Source: Acidithiobacillus ferrooxidans ATCC 23270
GTDB taxonomy: Bacteria > Pseudomonadota > Gammaproteobacteria > Acidithiobacillales > Acidithiobacillaceae
Direction: 5' to 3'
Assembly (NCBI RefSeq): GCF_000021485.1
Contig: NC_011761.1
Location: 2,200,001 to 2,264,000, forward strand
DNA: 64,000 bases
A program made the position numbers and the translations under genes. Positions 35,196 to 43,712 of this stretch are shown piece by piece. The stretch's first letter is position 1. Each line of letters opens with the position of its first letter. The notes under the pieces were generated by a model that saw only the letters and a program-made list of their open reading frames with translations, made no database searches and was not told where the DNA came from.

Positions 35196-36815
35196 TTATG
35201 ATCCCGCATGCTCCCGGGTAGCATGAAACACGATTTGCGGCCAGCGCTCCATGGTGAGGTCCAGGTTAACCCGGGAAGGTGCCAGGTAGGCGAGGCGATT
35301 CCCCGCGTCTTCCGCAAGCTGCTCTTCATGCTTTCGGGTAAATTCGGCGAGTATTTTTGGATCAGCACACTGAATCCAGCGCGCCGTCTGCACCGTCACC
35401 GTCTCAAAAATCGCGTCCACCGTATATTCGGTTTTCAGCCGTTCCGCCACCACATCAAATTGCAGTACGCCCACCGCACCCAGGATCATATCCCCACCAT
35501 GCAGCGGTTTGAAGACCTGGGTTGCGCCTTCTTCCGCCAGTTGCTGCAAGCCTTTTTGCAGTTGCTTGGCCTTGAGCGGGTTCCGCAGGCGCACCCTGCG
35601 GAACAACTCCGGCGCGAAGTATGGAATCCCGGTGAATTGCAACACTTCGCCCTGACTGAAACTGTCACCGATCTGAATGCTGCCGTGATTATGCAAGCCG
35701 ATGATGTCACCGGCAAAGGCCTCCTCCACCAGTTCGCGCTCCTGCGCCAGGAAAGTAATAGGATTATGCACCTGGATGTCCCGCCCCAGACGCAACTGTC
35801 TGATTTTCATACCACGTTTGAAATGCCCGGAGCAGATCCGGAGAAAGGCCACCCGATCGCGATGCTGAGGATCCATATTCGCCTGAATCTTGAATACAAA
35901 ACCGCTGAAGGCCTCTTCTTCGGGCATCACGGTCCGACCGGTAGTAGGACGGGGGCGCGGCGAAGGTGCCCAGTCGATAAGCGCCCCCAGCAATTCCCGC
36001 ACCCCGAAGTTGTTGATGGCGGAGCCGAAAAACACCGGCGTCTGCTGTCCCTGCAAAAATTCCTCCAGCGAGAAGGGGTGGGAGGCGCCACGCAGCAATT
36101 CCACCTGCTCCCGCAACTCGGGCATTTCTTCGGGAAAGCGGCGGTCCAGCTCCGGGTTATTGATCCCGGCAATCCGCTCCACCGCCTGCTCCCGGGTCTC
36201 CTCCCCCGCAGCGAAGACCAGCACTTCATCGCGTAGCAGGTGATACACCCCGCGGAAACGCTTGCCCATGCCGATAGGCCAGGTGACGGGGGCGCACCGA
36301 ATGCCGAGCACCGATTCCACCTCATCCAGCAATTCCGTCGGGTCACGGCTTTCGCGGTCGAACTTGTTCATAAAGGTGATGATGGGGGTATCGCGCAGAC
36401 GGCAGACCTCCAGCAACTTGATGGTCTGCGCCTCGACGCCATTGCCGCCGTCGATCACCATCAATGCCGAATCTACGGCTGTCAGCACCCGGTAGGTATC
36501 TTCGGAAAAGTCCTGATGACCCGGCGTGTCCAGCAAATTGATGACGTGTTCGTCATACTCGAACTGCATGACCGAACTGGCCACCGAAATACCGCGGCTC
36601 TTTTCAATGGCCATCCAGTCGCTGGTCGCATGACGACTGCTTTTACGCGCTTTGACCGTCCCCGCGAGCTGAATGGCACCCCCGAAGAGCAGGAGCTTTT
36701 CGGTAAGCGTAGTCTTACCGGCATCCGGGTGGGAGATGATGGCGAAGGTACGGCGACGCCGAATGGCGTCGGTAAAAGCATTGGCCGGAGCCGCAGCAAC
36801 AGGGGATAACGACAT
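35196..36815 (-). CDS. prfC: Peptide chain release factor 3
   Basis: This 539-residue GTPase recycles RF1/RF2 after termination. It has G1 [14 protein letters not shown]3 [11 protein letters not shown] and G4 [12 protein letters not shown], followed by RF3-specific domains ([20 protein letters not shown]). The length is normal. It lies 6 nt after rimI in the dinG-tsaB-rimI-prfC run. Confidence 0.96.
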   Translation of the reverse strand: MSLSPVAAAPANAFTDAIRRRRTFAIISHPDAGKTTLTEKLLLFGGAIQLAGTVKARKSSRHATSDWMAIEKSRGISVASSVMQFEYDEHVINLLDTPGHQDFSEDTYRVLTAVDSALMVIDGGNGVEAQTIKLLEVCRLRDTPIITFMNKFDRESRDPTELLDEVESVLGIRCAPVTWPIGMGKRFRGVYHLLRDEVLVFAAGEETREQAVERIAGINNPELDRRFPEEMPELREQVELLRGASHPFSLEEFLQGQQTPVFFGSAINNFGVRELLGALIDWAPSPRPRPTTGRTVMPEEEAFSGFVFKIQANMDPQHRDRVAFLRICSGHFKRGMKIRQLRLGRDIQVHNPITFLAQERELVEEAFAGDIIGLHNHGSIQIGDSFSQGEVLQFTGIPYFAPELFRRVRLRNPLKAKQLQKGLQQLAEEGATQVFKPLHGGDMILGAVGVLQFDVVAERLKTEYTVDAIFETVTVQTARWIQCADPKILAEFTRKHEEQLAEDAGNRLAYLAPSRVNLDLTMERWPQIVFHATREHAGS

Positions 36816-36821
36816 AAACGA

Positions 36822-37298
36822 TCAACCTTCCTTGAGTTGGTTTGCGGACGGCAGGAGCGACAGGGACAAGACCAGAGCATCCTCCCGACCCTCTCCATCT
36901 CCATTGCGATAATAATTCAGACGCACCCCGATTTCATGAAATCCTTGGGAACGGTACAGATCCTGCGCACCCGCATTGGACACGCGCACTTCCAGAAAAA
37001 CCCTTTGCGCACCCAGTTGCCCGGCGCGACAGAGGAGATGTTGCAGCATCCGCCGCCCGAAACCGCGTCGACGCAAGGCGGTCGCCACACCGAGGTTCAG
37101 GATATGCGCCTCGGCCGCGCCCGTGGAGAGGACGCCAAAGGCGCCCAGCACACCGCCATCATTTTCCATAATCCAGGCATCATAACCCGCTTGCAGACAT
37201 TCGCGGAAAACACCCCGCGTCCATGGCCCCGGGGAGATTTGCGACTCCAGCGCCGCCACCGCGTCCAGATCATCCGCCCGCATGGGACGCAGATTCAT
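36822..37298 (-). CDS. rimI: Ribosomal-protein-alanine N-acetyltransferase RimI
   Basis: From ATG 37298 the protein has 158 residues: MNLRPMRADDLDAVAALESQ, then HILNLGVATALRRRGFGRRM (acetyl-CoA site) and AQDLYRSQGFHEIGVRLNYY. It acetylates the N-terminus of ribosomal protein S18 in the model system. Directly following tsaB (1 nt gap) is the usual neighbourhood. The longer frame upstream overlaps tsaB and is not used. Confidence 0.92.
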   Translation of the reverse strand: MNLRPMRADDLDAVAALESQISPGPWTRGVFRECLQAGYDAWIMENDGGVLGAFGVLSTGAAEAHILNLGVATALRRRGFGRRMLQHLLCRAGQLGAQRVFLEVRVSNAGAQDLYRSQGFHEIGVRLNYYRNGDGEGREDALVLSLSLLPSANQLKEG

Positions 37299-37299
37299 T

Positions 37300-37968
37300 T
37301 TACGTTTCCTCTGGCAGGGAGGGGCGGATATAGTGCGGCTCCAACAGCGCCGGGAGAATACCCCGGTCTCCCGCCTGACAGCGCGCCTGGGCAAGGCGCA
37401 ATACGGCTCCGGCCCGAGGAAAACTGTCGCCGCTCCAGCCCAGTATCTTCGGGCCCTGCCAGCGGGCATGATAAGCGTGCCAGCCCGTACCGAGCCCCCA
37501 CCACTGACCCTCATCTGGCCAATCCACGGCCTCAGGTGCACAGACTTTTTCGGTGCCCCTTAATCGGGGAATCCCTTGCGCGTCCTGACCGAACACCCCG
37601 GTGTAGACTTCTCCTTTGCGTGCATCCAGCGCCGCGAGCACCAGCGGTTGGGGTACCGTCGCCGCCAGTGCCTGCAGACTGGAAACGGGATAGACCGGCA
37701 GCCCGCGTGCCATTGCCAGTGCCTGCGCCGTGCTGACACCGATGCGCACCCCGGTGAAGCCTCCCGGACCTACGCCACAGGCGATGGCCCCTATGTCGGC
37801 GAGGGTGACGCCAGCGCGATCCAAAACCTGCTGAACCATGGGGAGCAGCAACCGGCTGTGGGCATTGACCGCCACGATAAACGCTTCGACCACTCCGGCC
37901 GAGGTGCTGACGGCCACTGAGCAGGCCTCAGTAGCGGTGTCCATAGCCAGAAAACGCGGCAGTCCCAT
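37300..37968 (-). CDS. tsaB: tRNA threonylcarbamoyladenosine protein TsaB
   Basis: From ATG 37968 the protein has 222 residues: LPRFLAMDTATEACSVAVST, then GPGGFTGVRIGVSTAQALAM, hallmark motifs of the TsaB ASKHA fold. It partners TsaD in making t6A37 of ANN-decoding tRNAs. The start overlaps the dinG stop (ATGA). Confidence 0.94.
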   Translation of the reverse strand: MGLPRFLAMDTATEACSVAVSTSAGVVEAFIVAVNAHSRLLLPMVQQVLDRAGVTLADIGAIACGVGPGGFTGVRIGVSTAQALAMARGLPVYPVSSLQALAATVPQPLVLAALDARKGEVYTGVFGQDAQGIPRLRGTEKVCAPEAVDWPDEGQWWGLGTGWHAYHARWQGPKILGWSGDSFPRAGAVLRLAQARCQAGDRGILPALLEPHYIRPSLPEET

Positions 37969-39893
37969 CAGGCTTCTCCCCGCCAGAACGCATGGATCGC
38001 GTCGAGGCTGGAAACACGCCGCATAGGCGGCAGACTGTCGAGGAAGATGCGCCCGTAACCCTTGCTGCGCAGGCGCGGGTCGCAAAGCATCAGCACACCG
38101 CGATCCATCTCCGAGCGAATCAGCCGCCCTACACCCTGGCGCAGGGCAATCACCGCCTGAGGAATCTGTAACTCGCGGAAGGGTTCACCGCCCTCTGCCT
38201 GACACTGCTCCGTGCGGGCACGCAGAATCGGATCAGAGGGATTGGCAAAGGGCAATTTGTCGATGATGACACAGGAGAGGGCCTCGCCCTGCACGTCCAC
38301 CCCCTCCCAAAAGCTGGCCGCACCCAGCAGAACCGCATTACCCAAACTGCGAAAACGGTCCAGGAGACGGGGGCGCGGCATACTCCCCTGCACCAGAATG
38401 GGGAAGGACAACCGCTGTGGCAGGGATACCGCCGCCTCCTGCAAAGCCCGGTGACTGGTGAAGAGAAAGAAGGTCCGTCCGCCACTGGCCTCGATGACTG
38501 GTGCCGCGGCGTCCAAGCAAGCCCGTGTATAGGAAGGATGACCGGGCTCCGGCATCAGAGGCGGTAGATAGAGCAGGGATTGCCGCGCATAATCAAAGGG
38601 CGAGGCTGCTGTAAGGGTGCTCACCGCCGTCAGGCCCAGAGCACGTTCAGTACTGGCGAAACTGTCACCTACCCGCAAGGTCGCACTGGTGAGAATGACA
38701 CTTTCCACCGGTTCCAGCAGGTGCCGCTGCAAGGGCGCCGCCACATCCAGGGGGGTGGCATGGAGCTGCACCGTGCGAGATTTCTTCTCCTGCCAGAACA
38801 CCATGTTCGGGGCGTTGTGCGCGGCAAAGAAATCCACCGTCGCCAGCAGCACCACCCCACGCGCCGCACATTGTTCCAGGCCCTTGCCGCGCGCTGCTGC
38901 AGCGTTCAGTGCCTGACCCAGTTCCGCCACCGCCTGACGCAAACGGGCGAAGGCAGAGCCTTCCGCACTATCGGGATTCAAAGCCCAGGAGCCACGCTCG
39001 TCACCCGGACCCAGAACCGTCCGCCACGCCGTCGTTTGCGTTTCCACCTGTGCGGCTGCTGCAAGCAAACCCTCGTCATCCCCCGCTTCGGCCAGAGTTT
39101 CGGCGCGGCTATCCCGCCCCCAGTCCCAGAGCTGATGGCTGCTCAGGTGCTGGCCGAAATAACGCCCGGCCAGATCCAGCACTTGATGGGCCTCATCCAG
39201 CACCATGGCATCGACTCGCGGCAACAGGTCCCCCATACCGTTGGCCTTCAACGCCAAGTCAGAAAAAAGCAGATGATGATTCACCACCAGAATCTCCGCC
39301 TCCTGAGCCTGGCGCCGCGCCTCGATGACATGGCAGCGCCCATATTCTGGGCATTCACTGCCAGGACAGTTGTCCCGGGTCGACGTTACCAGAGGCCAGA
39401 TCGGCGAATCTTCGGGCACCGAGGTCAGTTCACTGACGTCGCCCTCCCGCGTCCGCCCCGCCCAGTCGGCCACCCTCGCCAAGGGTGCCACCAAGGCTGG
39501 CGCCACACCCTCGGCACTGAAGCGTTGCAGACGATGCCGGCAGAGATAGTTGGCTCGCCCCTTAAGGCGACTCACGCGCAAGGGCTTTCCCATCGCCCGC
39601 AACAGCAGCGGGATATCCTTCTCCAGTATCTGATCCTGCAGCGCCTTGCTGCCGGTAGAAACCAGCACCTTGCGCCCCGAAAGCATGGCGGGCAGGAGAT
39701 AAGCGAAGGTTTTACCGGTGCCCGTCCCTGCCTCGATCAGCGCCACCCCTCCGTCGCGCAGGGTATGGGCCACCTGCGCGGCCATAGCCTGTTGCTGCTC
39801 CCGTGCCCTGAATTGCGGCAACGCCCGTGCCAACGCGCCGGTCTCGCCCAACAGCACAGACCAGTCCTGGCCTCCCCCAGTCACGCCCGACAC
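37968..39893 (-). CDS. dinG: DinG/YoaA-family Fe-S DNA helicase
   Basis: This 641-residue superfamily 2 helicase has Walker A ALIEAGTGTGKTFAYLLPAM and a four-Cys Fe-S cluster region (NYLCRHRL; NCPGSECPEYGRC). The DEAH box is in AMVLDEAHQVLDLAGRYF, and motif VI is in ALRQGVGRLIRSEMDRGVL. It unwinds 5'-3' and is linked to repair. It is more like YoaA than long DinG in size. It heads the tsaB-rimI-prfC operon. Confidence 0.92.
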   Translation of the reverse strand: MSGVTGGGQDWSVLLGETGALARALPQFRAREQQQAMAAQVAHTLRDGGVALIEAGTGTGKTFAYLLPAMLSGRKVLVSTGSKALQDQILEKDIPLLLRAMGKPLRVSRLKGRANYLCRHRLQRFSAEGVAPALVAPLARVADWAGRTREGDVSELTSVPEDSPIWPLVTSTRDNCPGSECPEYGRCHVIEARRQAQEAEILVVNHHLLFSDLALKANGMGDLLPRVDAMVLDEAHQVLDLAGRYFGQHLSSHQLWDWGRDSRAETLAEAGDDEGLLAAAAQVETQTTAWRTVLGPGDERGSWALNPDSAEGSAFARLRQAVAELGQALNAAAARGKGLEQCAARGVVLLATVDFFAAHNAPNMVFWQEKKSRTVQLHATPLDVAAPLQRHLLEPVESVILTSATLRVGDSFASTERALGLTAVSTLTAASPFDYARQSLLYLPPLMPEPGHPSYTRACLDAAAPVIEASGGRTFFLFTSHRALQEAAVSLPQRLSFPILVQGSMPRPRLLDRFRSLGNAVLLGAASFWEGVDVQGEALSCVIIDKLPFANPSDPILRARTEQCQAEGGEPFRELQIPQAVIALRQGVGRLIRSEMDRGVLMLCDPRLRSKGYGRIFLDSLPPMRRVSSLDAIHAFWRGEA

Positions 39894-39962
39894 CTCATCG
39901 CTGCTCCCGTTTTATCGTCAGTCCTGCTATTTTTACACAAATCATGGGGAAAGAGGGCATTC

Positions 39963-40325
39963 ATGTATAAACGGCGTGTACGCATCCTGTTCTGGCATCC
40001 GACCGATCCGGCAAAAGCCCGCTATGCCACGACGCTGGCGGAATCCCTGGGCGCCGACTGGCTGGAGGCGCGGTCGGAGGAAACCGACCACGACTGGCCC
40101 GACCTACTCATCGCCCTCGACTGCCACACCGCACCGCCTATTTTCCGCGCCGCACATACCCAGTGCAAATGCTGGCCCCTGGTGGCCCAGGACATCTGGG
40201 AGGACGCCGTGCACAAACGCATCCTCGGCATGATCGGCGGCCTGCATTTGCTCGCCCGCATGGATCGGAGCGGGGCACCCTCCGGCGCTGCCGCGCCCCT
40301 TGGCAAAACTTCGGCGCCGGACTAA
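39963..40325 (+). CDS. LMW-phosphatase/arsenate-reductase-like protein lacking the P-loop Cys
   Basis: ATG 39963 has a GGGGAAAGAG region upstream. The 120 residues read RVRILFWHPTDPAKARYATT, then PDLLIALDCHTAPPIFRAAH and WEDAVHKRILGMIGGLHLLA, following the LMW-PTP layout. The catalytic C-x5-R loop is replaced by WHPTDPAKAR, so phosphatase activity is unlikely. The assignment is by overall pattern only. It is divergent from dinG. Confidence 0.5.
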   Translation: MYKRRVRILFWHPTDPAKARYATTLAESLGADWLEARSEETDHDWPDLLIALDCHTAPPIFRAAHTQCKCWPLVAQDIWEDAVHKRILGMIGGLHLLARMDRSGAPSGAAAPLGKTSAPD

Positions 40326-40366
40326 ACCAATAAAAAAATGCTGAACTGCTTCAGAAGGAGGGTTTC

Positions 40367-40438
40367 ACGGCTGCCAAGACTCAGGCGCCCGACCGTTATG
40401 AGTGGAAGACGCCGGATGATATGGAGCAAGACGTCTAG
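40367..40438 (+). other. Possible 23-aa peptide with an ACG start
   Basis: A strong AGAAGGAGG ends 7 nt before ACG 40367, which opens AAKTQAPDRYEWKTPDDMEQDV and a stop. There is no ATG/GTG/TTG at the right distance. Either translation begins at ACG or an ATG was lost by point mutation. Confidence 0.3.
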
Positions 40439-40537
40439 CGCCCATATGCGTCGCTGCCCGCCTATACAGAATATAGCACCCCAGGCTGAACCAGGGCGCG
40501 GGGTTGTTAGACGATAAGGCGGATGGTTACTTCGTCA

Positions 40538-41635
40538 TCAGGAAGCGCTGGACACCGGCAGACGGCGCGCCCCGTCAAAACGTGCGGCCCAATAAGGGTC
40601 ATTCAAACTCGCTACGCGAACTCCCGTGCTCGGGGTCTGGGCGCTGACGAAGTGCTGGTCACCGATATATATCCCGACATGGGAAAAAGGCCGGTGCAGA
40701 GTGTCAAAAAACACCAGGTCGCCCGGCTTTAGATCATCCCGGGAAACCCTCCGCAACTGGGCGGCCTGGGCATAAGACGTACGCGGCACATGAATATCAA
40801 ACTTCGCCAGGATGTATTTGACGAAACCACTGCAGTCGAACCCCGAGACCGGGCTCATCCCGCCCCAGCGATAGGGAGCACCGATGAATTTGAGCGCAGA
40901 CACCACCATCTGACGAGGGGACAACCAGGAGCCTGTGGCAGAATGGCCATCCGAATCCGCATATTCCCCTTCCTGCGCGATATCATCCGCCAGTTGGGTA
41001 GCCGCTTGCGACCCGACAGCGATATTTCCACTGCTTTCCAGTGCCTGCAAAGGGTGGCGGGTCCAGTGATAGGCCTGACTCGCCAGCATCTCCAACGCCA
41101 GCCGCAGATGCGATTGCTCCGGCAGCGGGGTCCCGGGCACCGGATCAACCGGAGCGGCCACCGGCCGTTTCGGAAGAACCACTGGCGCCTCATCCGTCAC
41201 CATCCCGGCCTTGACTAGTCCCAGCGACTGGTCAACAAAAATGGGGCTTGTTACGTTATCTCTATCCACTACCGGAAAGGACTGCATAGGGAAACCGTAG
41301 GTCGGAACGGCCTGCGGCGCCGCACCGACTCCAGCAAATTCAACGGGGGCAAGATGCAGCAACCGTAACGCCGTCGGCGTCAGCGAGGTGTAGTCACTTT
41401 TTAGGGCATGTGTCGCTTTGTGGTGGGAGCGCGTGTAAGCATGGTGGGCGACCCTATGCAAGGGTGTGTGGATATAGTGGTGACTGACCCGGTGCAAAGG
41501 CTTGTGGATAGAGTGGTGACTGACCCGATGCAAAGGCTTGTGAACCACCCCGTGCGGGGCCGCCTGACACACACCGATCCCGCCTAAAAGCGTCATTACC
41601 GTCATGGCAACCTGCCAGTGATGTTTTTTTTGCAT
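40538..41635 (-). CDS. NlpC/P60 cell-wall hydrolase with His-rich repeats
   Basis: A signal peptide (WQVAMTVMTLLGGIGVCQAA) is followed by three 12-residue repeats: KPLHRVSHHSIH, KPLHRVSHHYIH and TPLHRVAHHAYT. A linker leads to a C-terminal NlpC/P60 domain with FDCSGFVKYILAKFDIHVPR (catalytic Cys) and FSHVGIYIGDQHFVSA (His). Such enzymes cut peptidoglycan peptide bonds (D-Glu-meso-DAP). The His repeats may bind metal ions or the wall at acid pH. The gene stands alone. Confidence 0.88.
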   Translation of the reverse strand: MQKKHHWQVAMTVMTLLGGIGVCQAAPHGVVHKPLHRVSHHSIHKPLHRVSHHYIHTPLHRVAHHAYTRSHHKATHALKSDYTSLTPTALRLLHLAPVEFAGVGAAPQAVPTYGFPMQSFPVVDRDNVTSPIFVDQSLGLVKAGMVTDEAPVVLPKRPVAAPVDPVPGTPLPEQSHLRLALEMLASQAYHWTRHPLQALESSGNIAVGSQAATQLADDIAQEGEYADSDGHSATGSWLSPRQMVVSALKFIGAPYRWGGMSPVSGFDCSGFVKYILAKFDIHVPRTSYAQAAQLRRVSRDDLKPGDLVFFDTLHRPFSHVGIYIGDQHFVSAQTPSTGVRVASLNDPYWAARFDGARRLPVSSAS

Positions 41636-41756
41636 TCGTTCGTCTCCCGAATCACCTGGGAATCGCCGCTGCGTAATCCGCCCGTTGGCCGATTATGCAG
41701 AGACATTGCCATTTCTCAAAATTAAGACAGAGAAACTTCGAGGCTCTCCCTACCCA

Positions 41757-41783
41757 CAATAAAAAAGCCGAACAAGTTCGGCT
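41757..41783 (-). terminator. Rho-independent terminator-like hairpin (minus strand)
   Basis: On the minus strand AGCCGAAC-TTG-TTCGGCT is followed by TTTTTTATT. No minus-strand protein gene lies just upstream, so it may end a small RNA or act as an attenuator in the leader of the NlpC/P60 gene. Confidence 0.6.
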
Positions 41784-42089
41784 CGATATGCATACTGCGC
41801 TCCGAATGCGGACACATGGCGACGACCCAGAGCGCCCGCCGGACTACCGGTTACGCGGTCACTCTCTCCCAAACCAGGTCTAATATTAGTCATTAGTAAA
41901 ATCAATGGTCCACAGTCCTTCTTTGGGACTATAGGTCGTATTCACGCCCAAGGCAAGACCCCATCGCTAGTCATGAAGCACCATGGCGCAAGTCCGGACA
42001 AGTGCCATCGATACCATGATCGCAACAGGATTCCGAGGCCACGCCCGCTCCAGTCAGAGATTATTGACATGCAGCCCTCTCTATACCTA

Positions 42090-42115
42090 TCATAATACGA
42101 ATGAGTCTTATTACA
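42090..42115 (+). promoter_or_regulatory. Candidate Fur box upstream of the porin-feoABC operon
   Basis: ATCATAATACGAATGAGTCT followed by TATTAC resembles the Fur consensus GATAATGATAATCATTATC at roughly two thirds of positions. It sits about 25-45 nt before the porin ATG, where a promoter is expected. The operon content (feoABC) makes Fur control likely, but the match is moderate. Confidence 0.35.
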
Positions 42116-42135
42116 TAAATAAAGGAGCGTATCCC

Positions 42136-43392
42136 ATGCCCCGTCTTTTTCATCCGGCCACTGCCGTGCTCATCATCTGCGCTGGCACTTTCGGGCCATT
42201 TTCCGGTATCTGGGCGGCGGAGAATCCAGCGACCCGGGGAAACGGCCCTATCCCCGATACAACCGGCCTTTCTCCCAAATATTTGCCCGCTTACCGTCAT
42301 CTGATAGACGGTATCTCCTGGGCTGGGCATGCCGACAGTGAGCTATTTTCCAACCTCAGCGGCGGCATTCGCCGGGGCAGCGAGGGCAACCTTGCCGGCC
42401 AGATTGGTGGCGAGTACGACACCGAGAAGGCCGGTCTCTGGAAGGGCGGCAAATTTAGCCTCTCCCTCATGGGCATTTATAGCAGCAAAGTCCAGCAAAA
42501 TTATAGCGGCGACATCCAGACGGCCAGCAACATCTGGGCACCTGACGCGATTCGTTTTTACGATGCCGCCTTTCGCCAACGCTGGACGGACTGGCTCAAC
42601 ACCCGTGTCGGTTACATGGATGTGAATTATTACTTCGACGTCACTGCCAATGCCTTGCAGCTCATCAACAGCTCCTTTGGCATAACGCCGACCATGACCG
42701 TCAATGTCCCGGGTACCGCCACCTATCCTTATTCGGGCCTAGGGTTCCTGGTGGGCATCCATAACGAGCACCTGAGCAGCAAGGTTGCAGTATTTCAGGG
42801 CGACCCACAGCACCAGACCTCCGCCTTCGATCGCGGCTACATGGCGTTGTGGGAAGGTGGCCTGCACTGGGGCAAAAAAGATGACGAGGATCTGGAGGAC
42901 AATACCGACAATTACGGCAGGTATATACTCAAAATAGGTGGTTGGCATTATCAACAATCCAACCCTGACCTCTACGGGCTTTCCCCGACCACCTCCGGCA
43001 TCTATGCCGTGGCCGAGGGCAATTGGGATCTATCTGGAGAACGGGAACTGGGCGCTTTTATCCAGATGGGCGGTGCGCCGCAGAACTTCAATCCAGTACC
43101 TTGGTATCTGGGCATCGGTTTGCGCCTGGGCCATCCCTTCGCCAGTCGGCCGGATGACAGCCTGTCCGTGGGCATGGCTAAGGCATGGCTACGCTCCGGA
43201 CCCGTGGCGGATGCCCTGGGTGTGAAGCCCGCGGATATCCGCGGCGCGGAAACGTCCTATGAATTGACCTACGTGGCGAAACTTACGGAGCATGTCAGTC
43301 TGCAGCCGGACCTTCAGTATATTCAGCACCCCAATGGCTATTATCCGGATAGCACCGTTGGCCTTCTGCGCGTACATGTTGAATTCTTCTGA
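42136..43392 (+). CDS. OprB-family outer-membrane porin
   Basis: ATG 42136 follows AAAGGAG; the longer frame from 41983 has no ribosome site. A signal peptide (PATAVLIICAGTFGPFSGIWA) precedes a beta-barrel with alternating aromatic strands, e.g. GQIGGEYDTEKAGLWKGGKF and ISWAGHADSELFSNLSGGIR, and ends in Phe (RVHVEFF). The pattern is that of carbohydrate-selective OprB porins. It is 17 nt before feoA, so in this bacterium it may admit Fe2+ or be co-regulated with iron uptake. Confidence 0.82.
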   Translation: MPRLFHPATAVLIICAGTFGPFSGIWAAENPATRGNGPIPDTTGLSPKYLPAYRHLIDGISWAGHADSELFSNLSGGIRRGSEGNLAGQIGGEYDTEKAGLWKGGKFSLSLMGIYSSKVQQNYSGDIQTASNIWAPDAIRFYDAAFRQRWTDWLNTRVGYMDVNYYFDVTANALQLINSSFGITPTMTVNVPGTATYPYSGLGFLVGIHNEHLSSKVAVFQGDPQHQTSAFDRGYMALWEGGLHWGKKDDEDLEDNTDNYGRYILKIGGWHYQQSNPDLYGLSPTTSGIYAVAEGNWDLSGERELGAFIQMGGAPQNFNPVPWYLGIGLRLGHPFASRPDDSLSVGMAKAWLRSGPVADALGVKPADIRGAETSYELTYVAKLTEHVSLQPDLQYIQHPNGYYPDSTVGLLRVHVEFF

Positions 43393-43409
43393 AGTCCGAC
43401 CGATCTGCC

Positions 43410-43712
43410 ATGGACGTTTTCATCATGAATTCATCTATTATTTCCCCACCCGAGCCACTGTTCATCGGTGATCTCCGTCCTGGCGACCACGCCCGTGTAC
43501 TGGAGATCACCGGAGGCAAAATCATGCAGCAGCGTCTGGGCATGCTGGGTATCCGCCGCGACACTCTTGTCCGCGTGGTGCATGGACCTGGCAAACGCGG
43601 CGCGGTCTTACAGGTGGGCGGCGCACGCGTCGCCCTGGGCTGGGGAGTCATCCAGCGTGTCCGCGTAGCCATCATCCCCACCGAAAGCCCCCATACCGGA
43701 GAAAAAACATGA
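43410..43712 (+). CDS. feoA: Ferrous iron transport protein FeoA
   Basis: This 100-residue SH3-like protein has LFIGDLRPGDHARVLEITGG, then QQRLGMLGIRRDTLVRVVHG and VALGWGVIQRVRVAI. FeoA supports FeoB-dependent Fe2+ import. Its stop overlaps the feoB ATG (ATGA). An internal ATG at 43425 (MNSSIISPPE) is an alternative start. Confidence 0.9.
   Translation: MDVFIMNSSIISPPEPLFIGDLRPGDHARVLEITGGKIMQQRLGMLGIRRDTLVRVVHGPGKRGAVLQVGGARVALGWGVIQRVRVAIIPTESPHTGEKT

Larger units (their letters stand above)
41636..42135. other. Long intergenic region between NlpC/P60 and the feo operon
   Basis: This 500-bp stretch has promoters for two divergent genes, a minus-strand terminator-like hairpin at 41757-41783 and a possible Fur site at 42090-42115. 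The ORF at 41695-41883 looks accidental. The sequence 41784-41890 upstream of the hairpin on the minus strand has no gene and could be an RNA leader. Confidence 0.4.

Noticed and set aside
38580-39960. Long plus-strand frame leading into the LMW-PTP-like gene
   Set aside because: Antisense to dinG; only the part from ATG 39963 has a ribosome site and protein-like sequence.
41695-41883. A 62-residue plus-strand ORF in the NlpC-porin gap
   Set aside because: No ribosome site, no protein-like pattern, and it crosses the terminator hairpin.
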